From Alphaproteobacteria bacterium (GTDB lineage: Bacteria > Pseudomonadota > Alphaproteobacteria > Rhodobacterales > Rhodobacteraceae): 64,000 nucleotides of DNA. Position numbers and translations under genes: made by a program. Positions 25,841 through 35,274 of this stretch are shown here, piece after piece (within the stretch, counting starts at the first letter, position 1; every line of letters starts with the position of its first letter). The DNA is taken from NCBI GenBank assembly GCA_030425145.1, contig JAUHVK010000003.1, positions 1 through 64,000 on the forward strand. Reading direction: 5' to 3'. Under the pieces are notes generated by a model. That model had not been told where the DNA came from. It saw only the letters and a program-made list of their open reading frames with translations, and ran no database searches.

Positions 25841-27049
25841 TTAGCTTGGTCTCGTAATGGTGATCTGCGTCACATCGCAGTTTCCGCTATGGAAAGTCGC
25901 CGCGCAAGAGGTGAGATAAAAATTCCACATGCGGCGAAATCTTTCGTCGAAGCCAAGCTTGGCCACCTGATCCCATTTCTCGTTGAACGTCTCGTGCCAG
26001 CGCCGCAGCGTCTGGCTATAGCTTTCCCCAAACTCGATCGACCGCGCCACGTCTAGACCCGCGGCCTCGATTTCCTTCCGCAACACATTGGGGCTAGGTA
26101 GCATTCCGCCGGGGAAGATATATTTCTGAATAAAATCAACGCCCCGATTATAAATTTCCCAACGCGCGTCTTCGACTGTAATGATTTGCAACGTCGCGTG
26201 CTTGCCGGGTTTCAGGCAATTCTTCACCGATTTGAAATAGGTCGGCCAATACTTCTGGCCCACCGCTTCAAACATTTCGATCGACGCGATGCCGTCATAT
26301 TGGCCTTTTTCATCGCGGTAATCCTGCAGCTTGAATGTCACACGATCAGACAAACCGGCCCGCGAAATCCGGTCCACCGCGTACTTATATTGCTCCTCAC
26401 TGATGGTCAGGCCGGTGACTTTGAGCCCCCGTTCCTTGGCGGCATATTCGGCAAATCCACCCCAGCCACAGCCGATTTCCAAGACATGATCGCCAGGCTG
26501 CGCGCCCATCTGATCGACCATACTTTTATACTTGGCAATCTGAGCCTTTTCCGTACTTTCCTGACCGCTTTCGAACAGGGCAGAGGAATAGGTCATCGTA
26601 TCGTCCAGCCAAAGCGAATAAAAATCGTTGCCTAGGTCGTAATGGTAACTGATGTTTTTCTTCGCTTGGCGTTTGGAATTGGATTGCATCCAGAACCGCA
26701 TCTGCTCGTACCAGCGAATAAACTTCATCCCCGGAAAGCCGTCATAGACTTCGTTATTGTCGCCATGCACGAAATCCATGAACGCTTGCAAATCCGGCGT
26801 GCTCCACCAGCCTTCCAGATAGGCATCGCTGAAACCCAGATCCCCGTCGCGGATCAGCCGTGCAAACAGATCACTGTTGTGAACATGAACCTCTGCTACC
26901 GGCCCCGGCTCCTTGCCTTCAGCCCGAAAATGGCGACCGTCCGGCAGAATGAAATCAATCCGTCCCTTTTGCAGCCTGTCTGCCATCGCAAAGACCTGAG
27001 CGAAATAGCGCGGCAAATTGGATTGAGTTTCGGTGGATGTCAGGATCAT
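25841..27049 (-). CDS. cfa: Cyclopropane-fatty-acyl-phospholipid synthase family methyltransferase
   Basis: 402 residues from the ATG at 27049 (MILTSTETQSNL). An N-terminal lipid-binding region is followed by the SAM-binding domain with LEIGCGWGGFAEYAA, then the family hallmarks YDLGNDFYSLWLDDTMTYSS and QKYIFPGGMLPS. The enzyme methylenates double bonds of membrane phospholipid acyl chains. An in-frame start at 27088 would add 13 residues without homology. First gene of the run cfa-trgA-trgB-cysK-mscS-alaX. The gap 27050-27214 holds no gene. Confidence 0.85.
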   Translation of the reverse strand: MILTSTETQSNLPRYFAQVFAMADRLQKGRIDFILPDGRHFRAEGKEPGPVAEVHVHNSDLFARLIRDGDLGFSDAYLEGWWSTPDLQAFMDFVHGDNNEVYDGFPGMKFIRWYEQMRFWMQSNSKRQAKKNISYHYDLGNDFYSLWLDDTMTYSSALFESGQESTEKAQIAKYKSMVDQMGAQPGDHVLEIGCGWGGFAEYAAKERGLKVTGLTISEEQYKYAVDRISRAGLSDRVTFKLQDYRDEKGQYDGIASIEMFEAVGQKYWPTYFKSVKNCLKPGKHATLQIITVEDARWEIYNRGVDFIQKYIFPGGMLPSPNVLRKEIEAAGLDVARSIEFGESYSQTLRRWHETFNEKWDQVAKLGFDERFRRMWNFYLTSCAATFHSGNCDVTQITITRPS

Positions 27050-27214
27050 GCAAGCCTTCCACTGTCTAATGCAAATGACACTAGCCAAAGCCCCCCGAGC
27101 CAGGCAAGTGTTAACCCAAGGTAGTCCCCATCCGGCAAAGGCAAGACGGAACTGACGTTAAGTCACGGATTTTGTTCACCTTGCGATGAATTCTTAGCTA
27201 TCGCCAAACCGGCG

Positions 27215-28630
27215 TCAGAAATCCCGGTTCTCATAGGCCGAGAGCGCACGCTGGCGCCCCTGATCCGGCCCGACGATTGGGTCGGGATATGCATCCTCGG
27301 CAGACATCGACCACGAACGCGGAATTGCCTTGAAATAGGCCAGCGCGTCTTCATGCGGCGCTCTGTACTCTTCGGCGATCCACCGGCTCACGTAATCCCG
27401 ATCCTTGTCGAACTTGTCGAGCTGCGTCACCGGGTTGAACACCCGAAAATAGGGTGTGGCATCCGGGCCAGACCCCGCCGACCATTGCCACCCCATCGCG
27501 TTCGACGCCGGATCCCAGTCGATCAGACAGTCCTCAAACCACCGCAGGCCAATCTGCCAATGACACATCAGGTGCTTTGTCAGATAGCTGGCGACGATCA
27601 TCCGGCCGCGGTTGTGCATCCGCCCGGTGACATACATCTCGCGCATCGCTGCATCGACAAAGCGGATGCCGGTGCGCCCCTGCTTCCAAGCCTTGACCTC
27701 GGCCTTCCGCTCATCCTCGTTCCACGGGAAGGCAGCCCATTCCTCGCGCCAATTGGCACTCAGAATACGCGGCGTGTGCCACATCAGGTGATAGGCAAAC
27801 TCACGCCAGACCAGCTCTTTCAGAAAGGTCTCTGCCCCCGCTTTACCCTCTTCCATCGCGCGCTGACCCGCGTGCCAGCACTGCGCCGGGCTGATCTCGC
27901 CCAGCGCAAGGTTCTCCGACAGGTTCGACGTGCCATCCACCGCCGGAATGTCCCGCGTCCGGTCATACTGCGCCACCTTGCTCGCCATGAATGCGCCCAG
28001 CCGGGACTGCGCCGCCTGCTCACCCAACTGAACAAAGGGGCGTACCACGTCCGCCCCCCGGTTCATCGCCGCACCAAGCGCCCAATCCTCCAGCGCCTCG
28101 CTCTCGGGCCAGGCCTCCGGCGCGGGCAATGACGACGGTGCCGCCAACGACGCTTCCACCGCCCGGTCGCGCACCGACTTCCAGAAGGGCGTGTAAACCT
28201 TGTAGAAGTCGCCCTGCTTCGTCTCCACGGTCCACGGCTCGAACAACAGGTGCCCGGCAAAGCTCCTGGCCTCGACACCCGCCTCCTTCAACACCGCCTT
28301 CACATCGGTATCCCGCTCAACCGAAGCCGGATCATAGGCCCGCTGCCAATAAACCGCCCCCGCCCCAAGTTCCTGCGCCAGCGCCGGGATCACCGCGCGC
28401 GCATCGCCTGACCGAAGAATCAACCGGCTGCCTTTGCTCGCCAACGTTTCCGCAAAATGCCCCAGCCCAAGGCTCAGCCGCCACTTTGGAGCGGCCCCTA
28501 AATCATCCACCAGATCGTCCCGCAGAAACACAGGAATGACCGGCCCGCCGCGCGCCACCGCTGCCGTCAAAGCTGCGTGATCGCTCAGCCGCAGGTCGCG
28601 CCGGATCCAGACCAGTGTCGGAGATGTCAT
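27215..28630 (-). CDS. phrB: Deoxyribodipyrimidine photolyase (class I, FAD)
   Basis: 471 residues. The N-terminal antenna-binding alpha/beta domain starts TLVWIRRDLRLSDHAALTAA. The C-terminal FAD-binding helical domain contains the conserved stretch NAMGWQWSAGSGPDATPYFR followed by VFNP, and WREFAYHLMWHTP. The enzyme uses blue light to split cyclobutane pyrimidine dimers in DNA. It appears monocistronic, with a 131-base gap before the aminotransferase. Confidence 0.92.
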   Translation of the reverse strand: MTSPTLVWIRRDLRLSDHAALTAAVARGGPVIPVFLRDDLVDDLGAAPKWRLSLGLGHFAETLASKGSRLILRSGDARAVIPALAQELGAGAVYWQRAYDPASVERDTDVKAVLKEAGVEARSFAGHLLFEPWTVETKQGDFYKVYTPFWKSVRDRAVEASLAAPSSLPAPEAWPESEALEDWALGAAMNRGADVVRPFVQLGEQAAQSRLGAFMASKVAQYDRTRDIPAVDGTSNLSENLALGEISPAQCWHAGQRAMEEGKAGAETFLKELVWREFAYHLMWHTPRILSANWREEWAAFPWNEDERKAEVKAWKQGRTGIRFVDAAMREMYVTGRMHNRGRMIVASYLTKHLMCHWQIGLRWFEDCLIDWDPASNAMGWQWSAGSGPDATPYFRVFNPVTQLDKFDKDRDYVSRWIAEEYRAPHEDALAYFKAIPRSWSMSAEDAYPDPIVGPDQGRQRALSAYENRDF

Positions 28631-28729
28631 CTGCTGCCCCTCAGAAAAGCGTTTTCCCGCGACCTAGCCGCGCAGCGTCAAAGGTCAAACACACCAAGGG
28701 TCTTCTCTGTTTCAAAAATACCTCGGGGG

Positions 28730-28761
28730 AGTCCGCCGCAGGCGGACGGGGGCAGAGCCCC
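28730..28761. repeat. Tandem-hairpin extragenic repeat / terminator
   Basis: Two adjacent perfect hairpins: GTCCGCC-GCA-GGCGGAC (28730-28746) and GGGGGC-AGA-GCCCCC (28747-28761), right after the aminotransferase stop. From memory the surrounding text (CAAAAATACCTCGGGGGAG) matches a short element scattered between genes in many Rhodobacteraceae genomes, so it probably acts as a terminator or REP-like element. Only one copy lies in this window. Confidence 0.55.
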
Positions 28762-29961
28762 CTACAGCACCGCGTCCAAAGCCTCGATCGCTTTCGCCAC
28801 TTCAGCTTCCGACGTGTAATGCACGAAGCTCAAGCGCAGCACGCCCTTGTTCATCTCCACACCCATCGCCTCGAGCGCACGTACCGCGTAGAAATCCCCG
28901 CCGCCGCACATGATCCCATGCTGGGCCAGCTCGGCGGCCACATCTTCGCCCGGGCGGTTCAGCGCCAGCGCCACCGTGGGCGCGCGTACAGACGCATCGG
29001 CCGGCCCGATCAGACGCACGGAATTGCGGTCCTTCACCGCATCCAGCAACGGCTGCAAAAGAGCCACCTCATGCGCCCGCATGACATCATGCACCCCATG
29101 CGCGGACACCCCATGATGTGCCGCCAGCGCATCCATGTAATCCGCCATCCCGGCACAGGCCGCCACCTGCGCATGATCCGGACCCGCAGGCGTAAACCGT
29201 TTGAAAAGCGTATCCGCGTTGAAATAGTGACCCTGGTTCGGCAGGAGCTGCCCCAACCCGCGCCGCATCACCATGATGCCCTGATGGGGGCCATAGGTCT
29301 TGTAGCTTGAGAACAGATAGATATCCGGGCCAAGTTCACCCACATTGACGAAGCCGTGCGGCGCATAGCTCACCCCATCCACACAGACGAACGCGCCTGC
29401 GGCATGGCACATCGCGGTGATGTCCAGAACCGGGTTGATCTCACCAACCACGTTCGAGCAATGCGGGAAACAGACCAGCCGGACACTCTCGTCCAGCAGG
29501 TTCTCCAGTTCATCCGTGTCCAGATGCCCGGTGTCCGGGTCCACTTTCCATTCCCGAACCTCGATCCCTTCATCCGCCAGCCGCCGCCACGGCCCGGTAT
29601 TGGCCTCGTGATCCTGATTGGTGACGATGATCACCTCACCGGGTTTCAGAAACTGCCGGAACGCCTGCGCCAGCACATAGGTGTTCTGCGTGGTCGACGG
29701 CCCAAAGCTCACCTCGTCCGTTTCGACACCCAACAGCGCCGCCATCCGCGACCGCGCCTCGTCCATCTCTTCCCCACCCAGACGTGACGCCTCATAGGGC
29801 GCATAAGGCTGCACCTTCCGCTCGCGGTAGAAGCGTGTCAGCCGGTCAATCACCTGACCACAGGTATAAGAGCCGCCCGCGTTCTCGAAAAACGCCTGCC
29901 CTTGAAGCGAAGGCTCGGAAAAGGCCGGAAACTGTGCCCGGACGAAGTCGATATCAAGCAT
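28762..29961 (-). CDS. Class V aminotransferase (cysteine desulfurase / selenocysteine lyase-like)
   Basis: 399 residues from the ATG at 29961 (MLDIDFVRAQFPAF), preceded by the ribosome site GGGAGA. It is a fold-type I PLP enzyme. The probable PLP lysine is in YLFSSYKTYGPHQGIMVMRR. Other family marks are FENAGGSYTCGQV, FGPSTTQNTYVLAQAF and VCVDGVSYAPHG. IscS/NifS relatives take sulfur from cysteine, but this branch also includes other lyases, so the substrate is uncertain. It lies 117 bases downstream of the BCCT transporter on the same strand. Confidence 0.8.
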   Translation of the reverse strand: MLDIDFVRAQFPAFSEPSLQGQAFFENAGGSYTCGQVIDRLTRFYRERKVQPYAPYEASRLGGEEMDEARSRMAALLGVETDEVSFGPSTTQNTYVLAQAFRQFLKPGEVIIVTNQDHEANTGPWRRLADEGIEVREWKVDPDTGHLDTDELENLLDESVRLVCFPHCSNVVGEINPVLDITAMCHAAGAFVCVDGVSYAPHGFVNVGELGPDIYLFSSYKTYGPHQGIMVMRRGLGQLLPNQGHYFNADTLFKRFTPAGPDHAQVAACAGMADYMDALAAHHGVSAHGVHDVMRAHEVALLQPLLDAVKDRNSVRLIGPADASVRAPTVALALNRPGEDVAAELAQHGIMCGGGDFYAVRALEAMGVEMNKGVLRLSFVHYTSEAEVAKAIEALDAVL

Positions 29962-30078
29962 ATGGATCTCCCTTGCGGGCAAGTGACCCCGCCGAGCGCG
30001 CAGGGTCAAGAGACCGGACACAGAAAACCCCGCCCCGGCACACGCCGGGACGGGGCGCGATGATCCGATCCGATCAGC

Positions 30079-31722
30079 TCAGAGCGCGCGGCGCTCCGCA
30101 AGCAGACCTTTCCAGATCGCCCAGCACATGATGAGCAGCACGACCGTGAACGGCAGACCGGTGGAAATCACCATGGATTGCAGCGACTGCAAACCGCCCG
30201 CCGACAGCAGCAGAACGATGGCCACGGCGCCCTCGAAGATGCACCAGAACACCCGCTGCGGCACCGGCGCATCGACCTTGCCCCCTGCCGTGATCGTGTC
30301 GATCACAAGCGACCCCGAATCCGAGGAGGTCACAAAGAACACGATCACAAGGATGATGCCGATAAAGCTGGTGATTCCCGCCAATGGCAGTGCATCCAGC
30401 ATCTTGAACAGCTTCAATTCAAGCGGAGCTTCCTGCGCCGCCGTGTATCCGTCCTGCACAACCTGCTGGATCGCCACGCCGCCAAAAACCGACATCCACA
30501 GCACGCAGACCAGTGACGGGATGAGCAGCACGCAGATGACGAACTCGCGCACGGTGCGGCCCCGGCTGACGCGGGCGATGAACATGCCTACAAACGGCGA
30601 CCAGCTGATCCACCACGCCCAATAGAACGAGGTCCAGCCCTGGCTGAAGTTGACATCCTCCCGGCCCACCGGGTTCGACAGTGCCGGCAGGTATTGCAGA
30701 TAGGCAGCAAGATAATCGACAAAACCTGTCAGGATGGCCAGCGTAGGCCCGGCAAACAGCACAAACAGCAGCAGAAGTGCTGCCAGCCCCATATTGATCT
30801 CCGACAGAACCTTCACCCCGCCATCCAGACCGCGCACCACCGAAATCAGCGCGACGGCCGTTATGGCCGAGATCAGGATCACTTCGGTGGTCGAGCCAAT
30901 CGGCACGCCGAAGAGTTCGTTCAGACCGGCATTCGCCTGCGTCGCGCCAAAGCCCAGCGATGTCGCCAGACCGAACAGCGTGGCAAACACCGCCAGAATG
31001 TCGATCACGTGGCCCGGCCAGCCCCAGACACGGTCACCCAACAGCGGATGGAACGCCGACCGGATCGTCAGCGGCAGACCCTTGTTGTAGGAAAACAGCG
31101 CCAGCGCCAATGCCACCACGGCATAGATGGCCCAAGGGTGCAATCCCCAGTGAAAGATCGTCGCTGCAAAAGCCAGACGGATGGCGGCCTGCTCGTCCCC
31201 GGCAGCCGCCCCCAAAGGTGCCCAGTCCGTGCGCACGCCTCCATCCGCCGCCGTGCCCCCCATCGATGAACCGAAGTGGCTCATCGGCTCGGACACACCG
31301 TAGAACATGAGTCCGATGCCCATGCCTGCGGCAAACAGCATCGCAAACCAGCCCACATAACTGTAATCCGGCGTCGCCTCCGCACCGCCAAGCCGCACTG
31401 ATCCAACCGGCAAAACGATCAGCAGCAGGCAGAACAGCACAAATATGTTCGCCGACCCGAGGAAGAACCAGTCAAATCCCTTGGTGACCGCGCTGAACAT
31501 CCAGCTGAACGCGGCCCCGGCCTGTTCCGGAAGCGCCAGCGTGTAGAAGACGAAGGCAATGATGCTGATCCCGGACACCAGAAAGACCGGGTTATGAATA
31601 TCAAGCCCGAACGGCCCGATCTGTGTTTCGATATTGTCCTGACCGATCTCGTAGTCGGTCTCAATGATCTGGGACGTCCCCTCCGGTTCGGGTATCCCCT
31701 GATTTGCTGAAGTGTCGGCCAT
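30079..31722 (-). CDS. BCCT family transporter (betaine/carnitine/choline; possibly DMSP)
   Basis: 547 residues with about 12 membrane segments, the normal size for the family. The conserved segments include GWFAMLFAAGMGIGLMFYGV SEP, FHWGLHPWAIYAVVALALAL, and the substrate-cage region WTSFYWAWWISWSPFVGMFI. It imports quaternary ammonium or tertiary sulfonium compounds with sodium or protons. Some BCCT carriers of marine bacteria take up DMSP. Its place downstream of acuI/dmdA and a universal stress protein makes DMSP or glycine betaine likely substrates; this is inference. Confidence 0.88.
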   Translation of the reverse strand: MADTSANQGIPEPEGTSQIIETDYEIGQDNIETQIGPFGLDIHNPVFLVSGISIIAFVFYTLALPEQAGAAFSWMFSAVTKGFDWFFLGSANIFVLFCLLLIVLPVGSVRLGGAEATPDYSYVGWFAMLFAAGMGIGLMFYGVSEPMSHFGSSMGGTAADGGVRTDWAPLGAAAGDEQAAIRLAFAATIFHWGLHPWAIYAVVALALALFSYNKGLPLTIRSAFHPLLGDRVWGWPGHVIDILAVFATLFGLATSLGFGATQANAGLNELFGVPIGSTTEVILISAITAVALISVVRGLDGGVKVLSEINMGLAALLLLFVLFAGPTLAILTGFVDYLAAYLQYLPALSNPVGREDVNFSQGWTSFYWAWWISWSPFVGMFIARVSRGRTVREFVICVLLIPSLVCVLWMSVFGGVAIQQVVQDGYTAAQEAPLELKLFKMLDALPLAGITSFIGIILVIVFFVTSSDSGSLVIDTITAGGKVDAPVPQRVFWCIFEGAVAIVLLLSAGGLQSLQSMVISTGLPFTVVLLIMCWAIWKGLLAERRAL

Positions 31723-31803
31723 GAACAGGCCCCCCTGATTGAATTACTCTGTGATTATGTCGCGTGACCTACGCCTGAAACCGGCTTCGGTTCCCCTCTG
31801 GCG

Positions 31804-32217
31804 CTAGCGCACCACCATGACGGACACCTTTGCCCGCCGCGCCACCGTCCCGCCATTCGATGGCCAGACATAGTCCGACAGGTTGGGTATATGGCTTGCC
31901 ATGACCACCAGATCGGCCCCGGTATCCTCGATCGCCCTGAGCAGAGTCGGATCAAGGTCCACCGCAGGGTCATGGCTCGTCAGCGCCAGCCCTTCCGAGG
32001 GCACCCCGGTGGTCTCGGCCTGAGAAGCGGCAAAGCTCTCCATCTTTCGGGCGAATTCCTGCGGCGTGTGTGCCACCGATCCCGGCGTCGCCGCCGACAC
32101 CCCGACATAGACAAGGCTCGCACCGTAGCGCTGCGCCAGATCGGCGGCACAACGCAGCGCGCGGTCAAGCTTGTCTGCATGCGCCAGGTCGACGGGCACC
32201 ATGATTTTTTTGAACAC
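31804..32217 (-). CDS. Universal stress protein (UspA family)
   Basis: 137 residues from a GTG at 32217 (VFKKIMVPVDLAHADKL), which has the strong ribosome site AGGAGG just upstream; the frame is open to 32256. A Rossmann-like nucleotide-binding fold with ADLVVMASHIPNLSDYVWPS near the C-terminus. Such small Usp proteins often accompany osmolyte transporters and tune their uptake, and the BCCT gene follows after 81 bases. Between this gene and acuI (32218-32512) I see no gene, only a hairpin CCGAT-GCAA-ATCGG at about 32376-32389 that may end the acuI transcript. Confidence 0.8.
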   Translation of the reverse strand: MFKKIMVPVDLAHADKLDRALRCAADLAQRYGASLVYVGVSAATPGSVAHTPQEFARKMESFAASQAETTGVPSEGLALTSHDPAVDLDPTLLRAIEDTGADLVVMASHIPNLSDYVWPSNGGTVARRAKVSVMVVR

Positions 32218-32512
32218 TCTCGTCCCTCCTGCGTGTCTTGCCAGAATGCCTGGCATGCTGGACTTCGGGGTCAGAGGATGACGGGCGACCCCCGTCTTTT
32301 TAGTTTGCCTGCTGGCCCCCGGTTGCGGTGCCTATGGACTCCGCAATGATCCAACCCTAAACGGAACCGCCGCCCCGATGCAAATCGGAGCGGCGATCCA
32401 TGTCGTTTTTGCGACATTCGACTCTCGCGAAATACCCTTAATTCAAAGGGTGATTTCGGCGTATCTGTCTCGAAATGGTCGTTTTCAGACCGCGCCTCGC
32501 GAAGACCTCCCG

Positions 32513-33502
32513 TCAGCCAGCCGCGACGTCGACCACAACCCGGCCTTTGACCTGCCCCTTCAGAATATCTGCCCCAAGCTTCGGCAGATCGGCCAGCGTC
32601 GCCGGTGTCACCATCGCGTCCAGCTTGTCCATCGGCAGGTCTTTGGCAATCCGCTGCCACGCGCGGACGCGGTTGTCATAAGGCTGCATCACGCTGTCGA
32701 TGCCCAGCAGGTTCACACCTCGCAGCAGGAACGGAATCACCGTCGCCGGCAGGTTTGCACCACCCGCCAGACCGACGGCAGCCACCGACGCGCCGTATTC
32801 CATCTGACCCAGCACACGGGCCAACATCGCGCCGCCCACGGCATCAACACAGCCACCCCAGGTCTCGGACTCCAGCGGCCGCTTCACGGTCTCGTTGATC
32901 TCTTCCCGCGCCACGATCTGCGTCGCGCCCAGCGATTCCAGATAGGCAGCCTGCTCTGGCCGCCCGGTGACCGCCGCCACTTTATGGCCGAGATTGGCCA
33001 GGATCGCCGTCGCGACCGATCCGACACCGCCCGCAGCACCTGTCACCAGAACCGGACCCGGCTTGATGCCGTGATCCTCCAGCGCCATCACGGCCAGCAT
33101 CGCGGTAAAGCCCGCCGTACCCACAGCCATCGCCTGACGGGTGTCCATCCCATCGGGCAACGGTACCAGCCAATCGGCCTTGACCCGCGCCTTCTGGGCA
33201 TAACCACCCCAATGCGCCTCACCGACACGCCAGCCGGTCAGAACCACCTTGTCACCCGGCTTGTAGCGGTCGTCATCCGACGACTCGACTGTCCCGGCAA
33301 AGTCGATCCCCGGAATATGAGGATACTTGCGGACAAGCCCGCCCCCCGGCCCGATGCAGAGCCCGTCCTTGTAGTTCACCGTCGAATACTCGACCGACAC
33401 CGTCACCTCGGCGTGAGGCAGATCCTCGAGACCGATCTCTTCCACCGCCGCAGATGTCTTGCCGCTCTCTTCGTCCTTGCGGACCATCAATGCCTTGAAC
33501 AT
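32513..33502 (-). CDS. acuI: Acryloyl-CoA reductase AcuI (MDR, NADPH)
   Basis: 329 residues, a zinc-independent medium-chain reductase of the YhdH/AcuI type. The family start MFKALMVRKDEE, the segment TVNYKDGLCIGPGGGLVRKY and the Rossmann loop VTGAAGGVGSVATA are visible. AcuI reduces acryloyl-CoA to propionyl-CoA, detoxifying acrylate made from DMSP. It lies 77 bases downstream of dmdA on the same strand, the arrangement known in Roseobacters. The start has an AAGGAG ribosome site. Confidence 0.9.
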   Translation of the reverse strand: MFKALMVRKDEESGKTSAAVEEIGLEDLPHAEVTVSVEYSTVNYKDGLCIGPGGGLVRKYPHIPGIDFAGTVESSDDDRYKPGDKVVLTGWRVGEAHWGGYAQKARVKADWLVPLPDGMDTRQAMAVGTAGFTAMLAVMALEDHGIKPGPVLVTGAAGGVGSVATAILANLGHKVAAVTGRPEQAAYLESLGATQIVAREEINETVKRPLESETWGGCVDAVGGAMLARVLGQMEYGASVAAVGLAGGANLPATVIPFLLRGVNLLGIDSVMQPYDNRVRAWQRIAKDLPMDKLDAMVTPATLADLPKLGADILKGQVKGRVVVDVAAG

Positions 33503-33579
33503 GCCTTGCTCCTTTTCATCTTGTCAAAAACTCCGGGAAGCGTGACGGGCTAATCCCTCACGCCCCAGCTTCATCGCGC

Positions 33580-34683
33580 TTAAAGCCAGAAGGTCTCCCA
33601 GACCTGTGCCGCGCGTACCTCGTTCGGCAGCACGACATCGAGGTCGGTGCCTTCGTCCCAATGGGTCATCCGCACCATGCCGATGGCGACGTTGGTGTTG
33701 AAATCCGGCGACCATGCCGCGCTTGTCACCTGTCCCACCTGTTTGTCGCCCGACATCAGCGGCCACGGACGGTCACAGATCGGCACGCGGTCCCCATGAA
33801 TCTCGATCGCCCGGATTTGCCGGATCGGCCCTTCCTGCGCCACCCGCAGCAGCGCATCACGCCCCACGCAACCAATGGCGGTTTGCGTGTTGCAGAACTT
33901 GCCCAGCCCACATTCATGCGGGGTGTTGTTATCGGTCATGTCATTGCCGTAGCTCAGCAACCCGCCCTCGATCCGCTCGATCAGGTTGGGGCAGCCCGCA
34001 TGGACATCCAGATCCTTGCCAGCCTCCATCAGCGCATTCCACAGCGGCATACCCAGATCGCTGCCCTCCACGTAGATCTCGAACCCGCCCTGCCGCGAAT
34101 AGCCCGACCGCGCGACCGCCAGAGACCGGCCCTGGAAGTCGAGCATCTTGTAACGGAAGAACCGGATGTCCCGCACCTGATCGCCAAACACCCGCGCCAT
34201 CAGGTCGTCGGATTTCGGCCCCTGCACCGCCAGCGGCGACACGTCCGGTTCATCCACCAGCACATCCAGCCGGAACCCGTAGGCCAGCCCTTTCACCCAA
34301 TAAAGCAAATCGCTGTCGGCAATCGAAATCCACCACCGATCCTCGGCCAGTTTCACCGCCACCGGATCGTTGAGCATCCCCCCGGTCTCATCGACGATAG
34401 GCACATAGAAACACTGCCCCGGCAGCATCGACCGCAAATCGCGCGGCGTCAGCATCTGCATCAACCGCCCGGCATCCGGTCCGCGCAGCTCGACCTGCCG
34501 TTCGCAGGCCACATCCCAGACCTGCACCGCATCTTTCAGATGGCGGTAATCTTCTTCCACCGACCGGAAGACCGTCGGCAGAAGCATCCGGTTGTACACC
34601 GTATACGCCTTAACTCCGGCGGCCTCATTGCCCTCGGAGAACGGGGTCCGGCGTACCCGCCGGGACGGAGAAATCATAGCCAT
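33580..34683 (-). CDS. dmdA: Dimethylsulfoniopropionate demethylase DmdA
   Basis: 367 residues of the GcvT fold. The sequence follows Ruegeria DmdA closely as recalled: SPSRRVRRTPFSEGNEAAGV, HLKDAVQVWDVACERQVELR, SPLAVQGPKSDDLMARVFG, YSRQGGFEIYVEGSDLGMPL, GLLSYGNDMTDNNTPHECGL. DmdA moves a methyl group from DMSP to tetrahydrofolate, giving methylmercaptopropionate. I chose the ATG at 34683 because GAGGT sits 6 bases upstream; a GTG at 34689 and an ATG at 34676 are alternatives. Followed by acuI. The later demethylation genes dmdBCD are not in the window. Confidence 0.93.
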   Translation of the reverse strand: MAMISPSRRVRRTPFSEGNEAAGVKAYTVYNRMLLPTVFRSVEEDYRHLKDAVQVWDVACERQVELRGPDAGRLMQMLTPRDLRSMLPGQCFYVPIVDETGGMLNDPVAVKLAEDRWWISIADSDLLYWVKGLAYGFRLDVLVDEPDVSPLAVQGPKSDDLMARVFGDQVRDIRFFRYKMLDFQGRSLAVARSGYSRQGGFEIYVEGSDLGMPLWNALMEAGKDLDVHAGCPNLIERIEGGLLSYGNDMTDNNTPHECGLGKFCNTQTAIGCVGRDALLRVAQEGPIRQIRAIEIHGDRVPICDRPWPLMSGDKQVGQVTSAAWSPDFNTNVAIGMVRMTHWDEGTDLDVVLPNEVRAAQVWETFWL

Positions 34684-34763
34684 GCGCACACCTCATGCAC
34701 AGAACTCGGGATGGTGGGTGGGGCGACGCGCAGCGCGCGAGCGCCGTCCAGCAGACCGATGGG

Positions 34764-35273
34764 TTACAACCAAGGCCCGTCTTCGGGCATAAAAAGGATA
34801 TCGGTGACGGGGGCCGAGGCGCCCGCCGCAGTCAGCATCGCGTGGATCTGTCCACGATGATGGGTTTGGTGATTGAACAGATGCGTCACACACAGATCGA
34901 AAGGGTGCTCAAATTCCCGGTCCATCATCACCGACCGCCACTTGACCACACTCTTGAGATCGACAGCGTTCAGCTTTTCTGCCCAATGCAGCAGGCGCGC
35001 GTCAGTCTTATACCGCTCACCGGCCCAAGCAGCCGGCGTCGGTGTCAGGGTCAGATGATCCCCATCCGGCGCCTCTCCGGCACCCAAACGCGCCATCCAC
35101 TTGCGGTCGGCCCACAGAATGTGGTTCGCCGTGTTGAAGATCGACCCGAAAAACGCCTTCCGATCCTTGCGCAACTCTGCATCGGACAACGTGTCGAAGG
35201 CGGCGCGCAGCTGTTTGTTCTGCCACGCATTGTACCGCGCCATCTCCACGCAATACTCCGGGAACACCCGCAT
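34764..35273 (-). CDS. DinB family protein
   Basis: 169 residues from the ATG at 35273 (MRVFPEYCVEMARYNAW). A four-helix DinB/YfiT fold with metal-ligand histidines in FNTANHILWADRKW and FNHQTHHRGQIHAML. Members bind Zn or Ni, and some are thiol-dependent transferases; no specific role is known here. The start follows the DUF1326 stop by one base (TAAGATG), so the two are co-translated. dmdA begins 80 bases downstream. Confidence 0.85.
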   Translation of the reverse strand: MRVFPEYCVEMARYNAWQNKQLRAAFDTLSDAELRKDRKAFFGSIFNTANHILWADRKWMARLGAGEAPDGDHLTLTPTPAAWAGERYKTDARLLHWAEKLNAVDLKSVVKWRSVMMDREFEHPFDLCVTHLFNHQTHHRGQIHAMLTAAGASAPVTDILFMPEDGPWL

Positions 35274-35274
35274 C

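Noticed and set aside
32289-32320. Terminator-like GACGGG...CCCGTC plus T5 on the plus strand
   Set aside because: No plus-strand gene precedes it; for the minus-strand acuI transcript the T run is on the wrong side, so its role is unclear.
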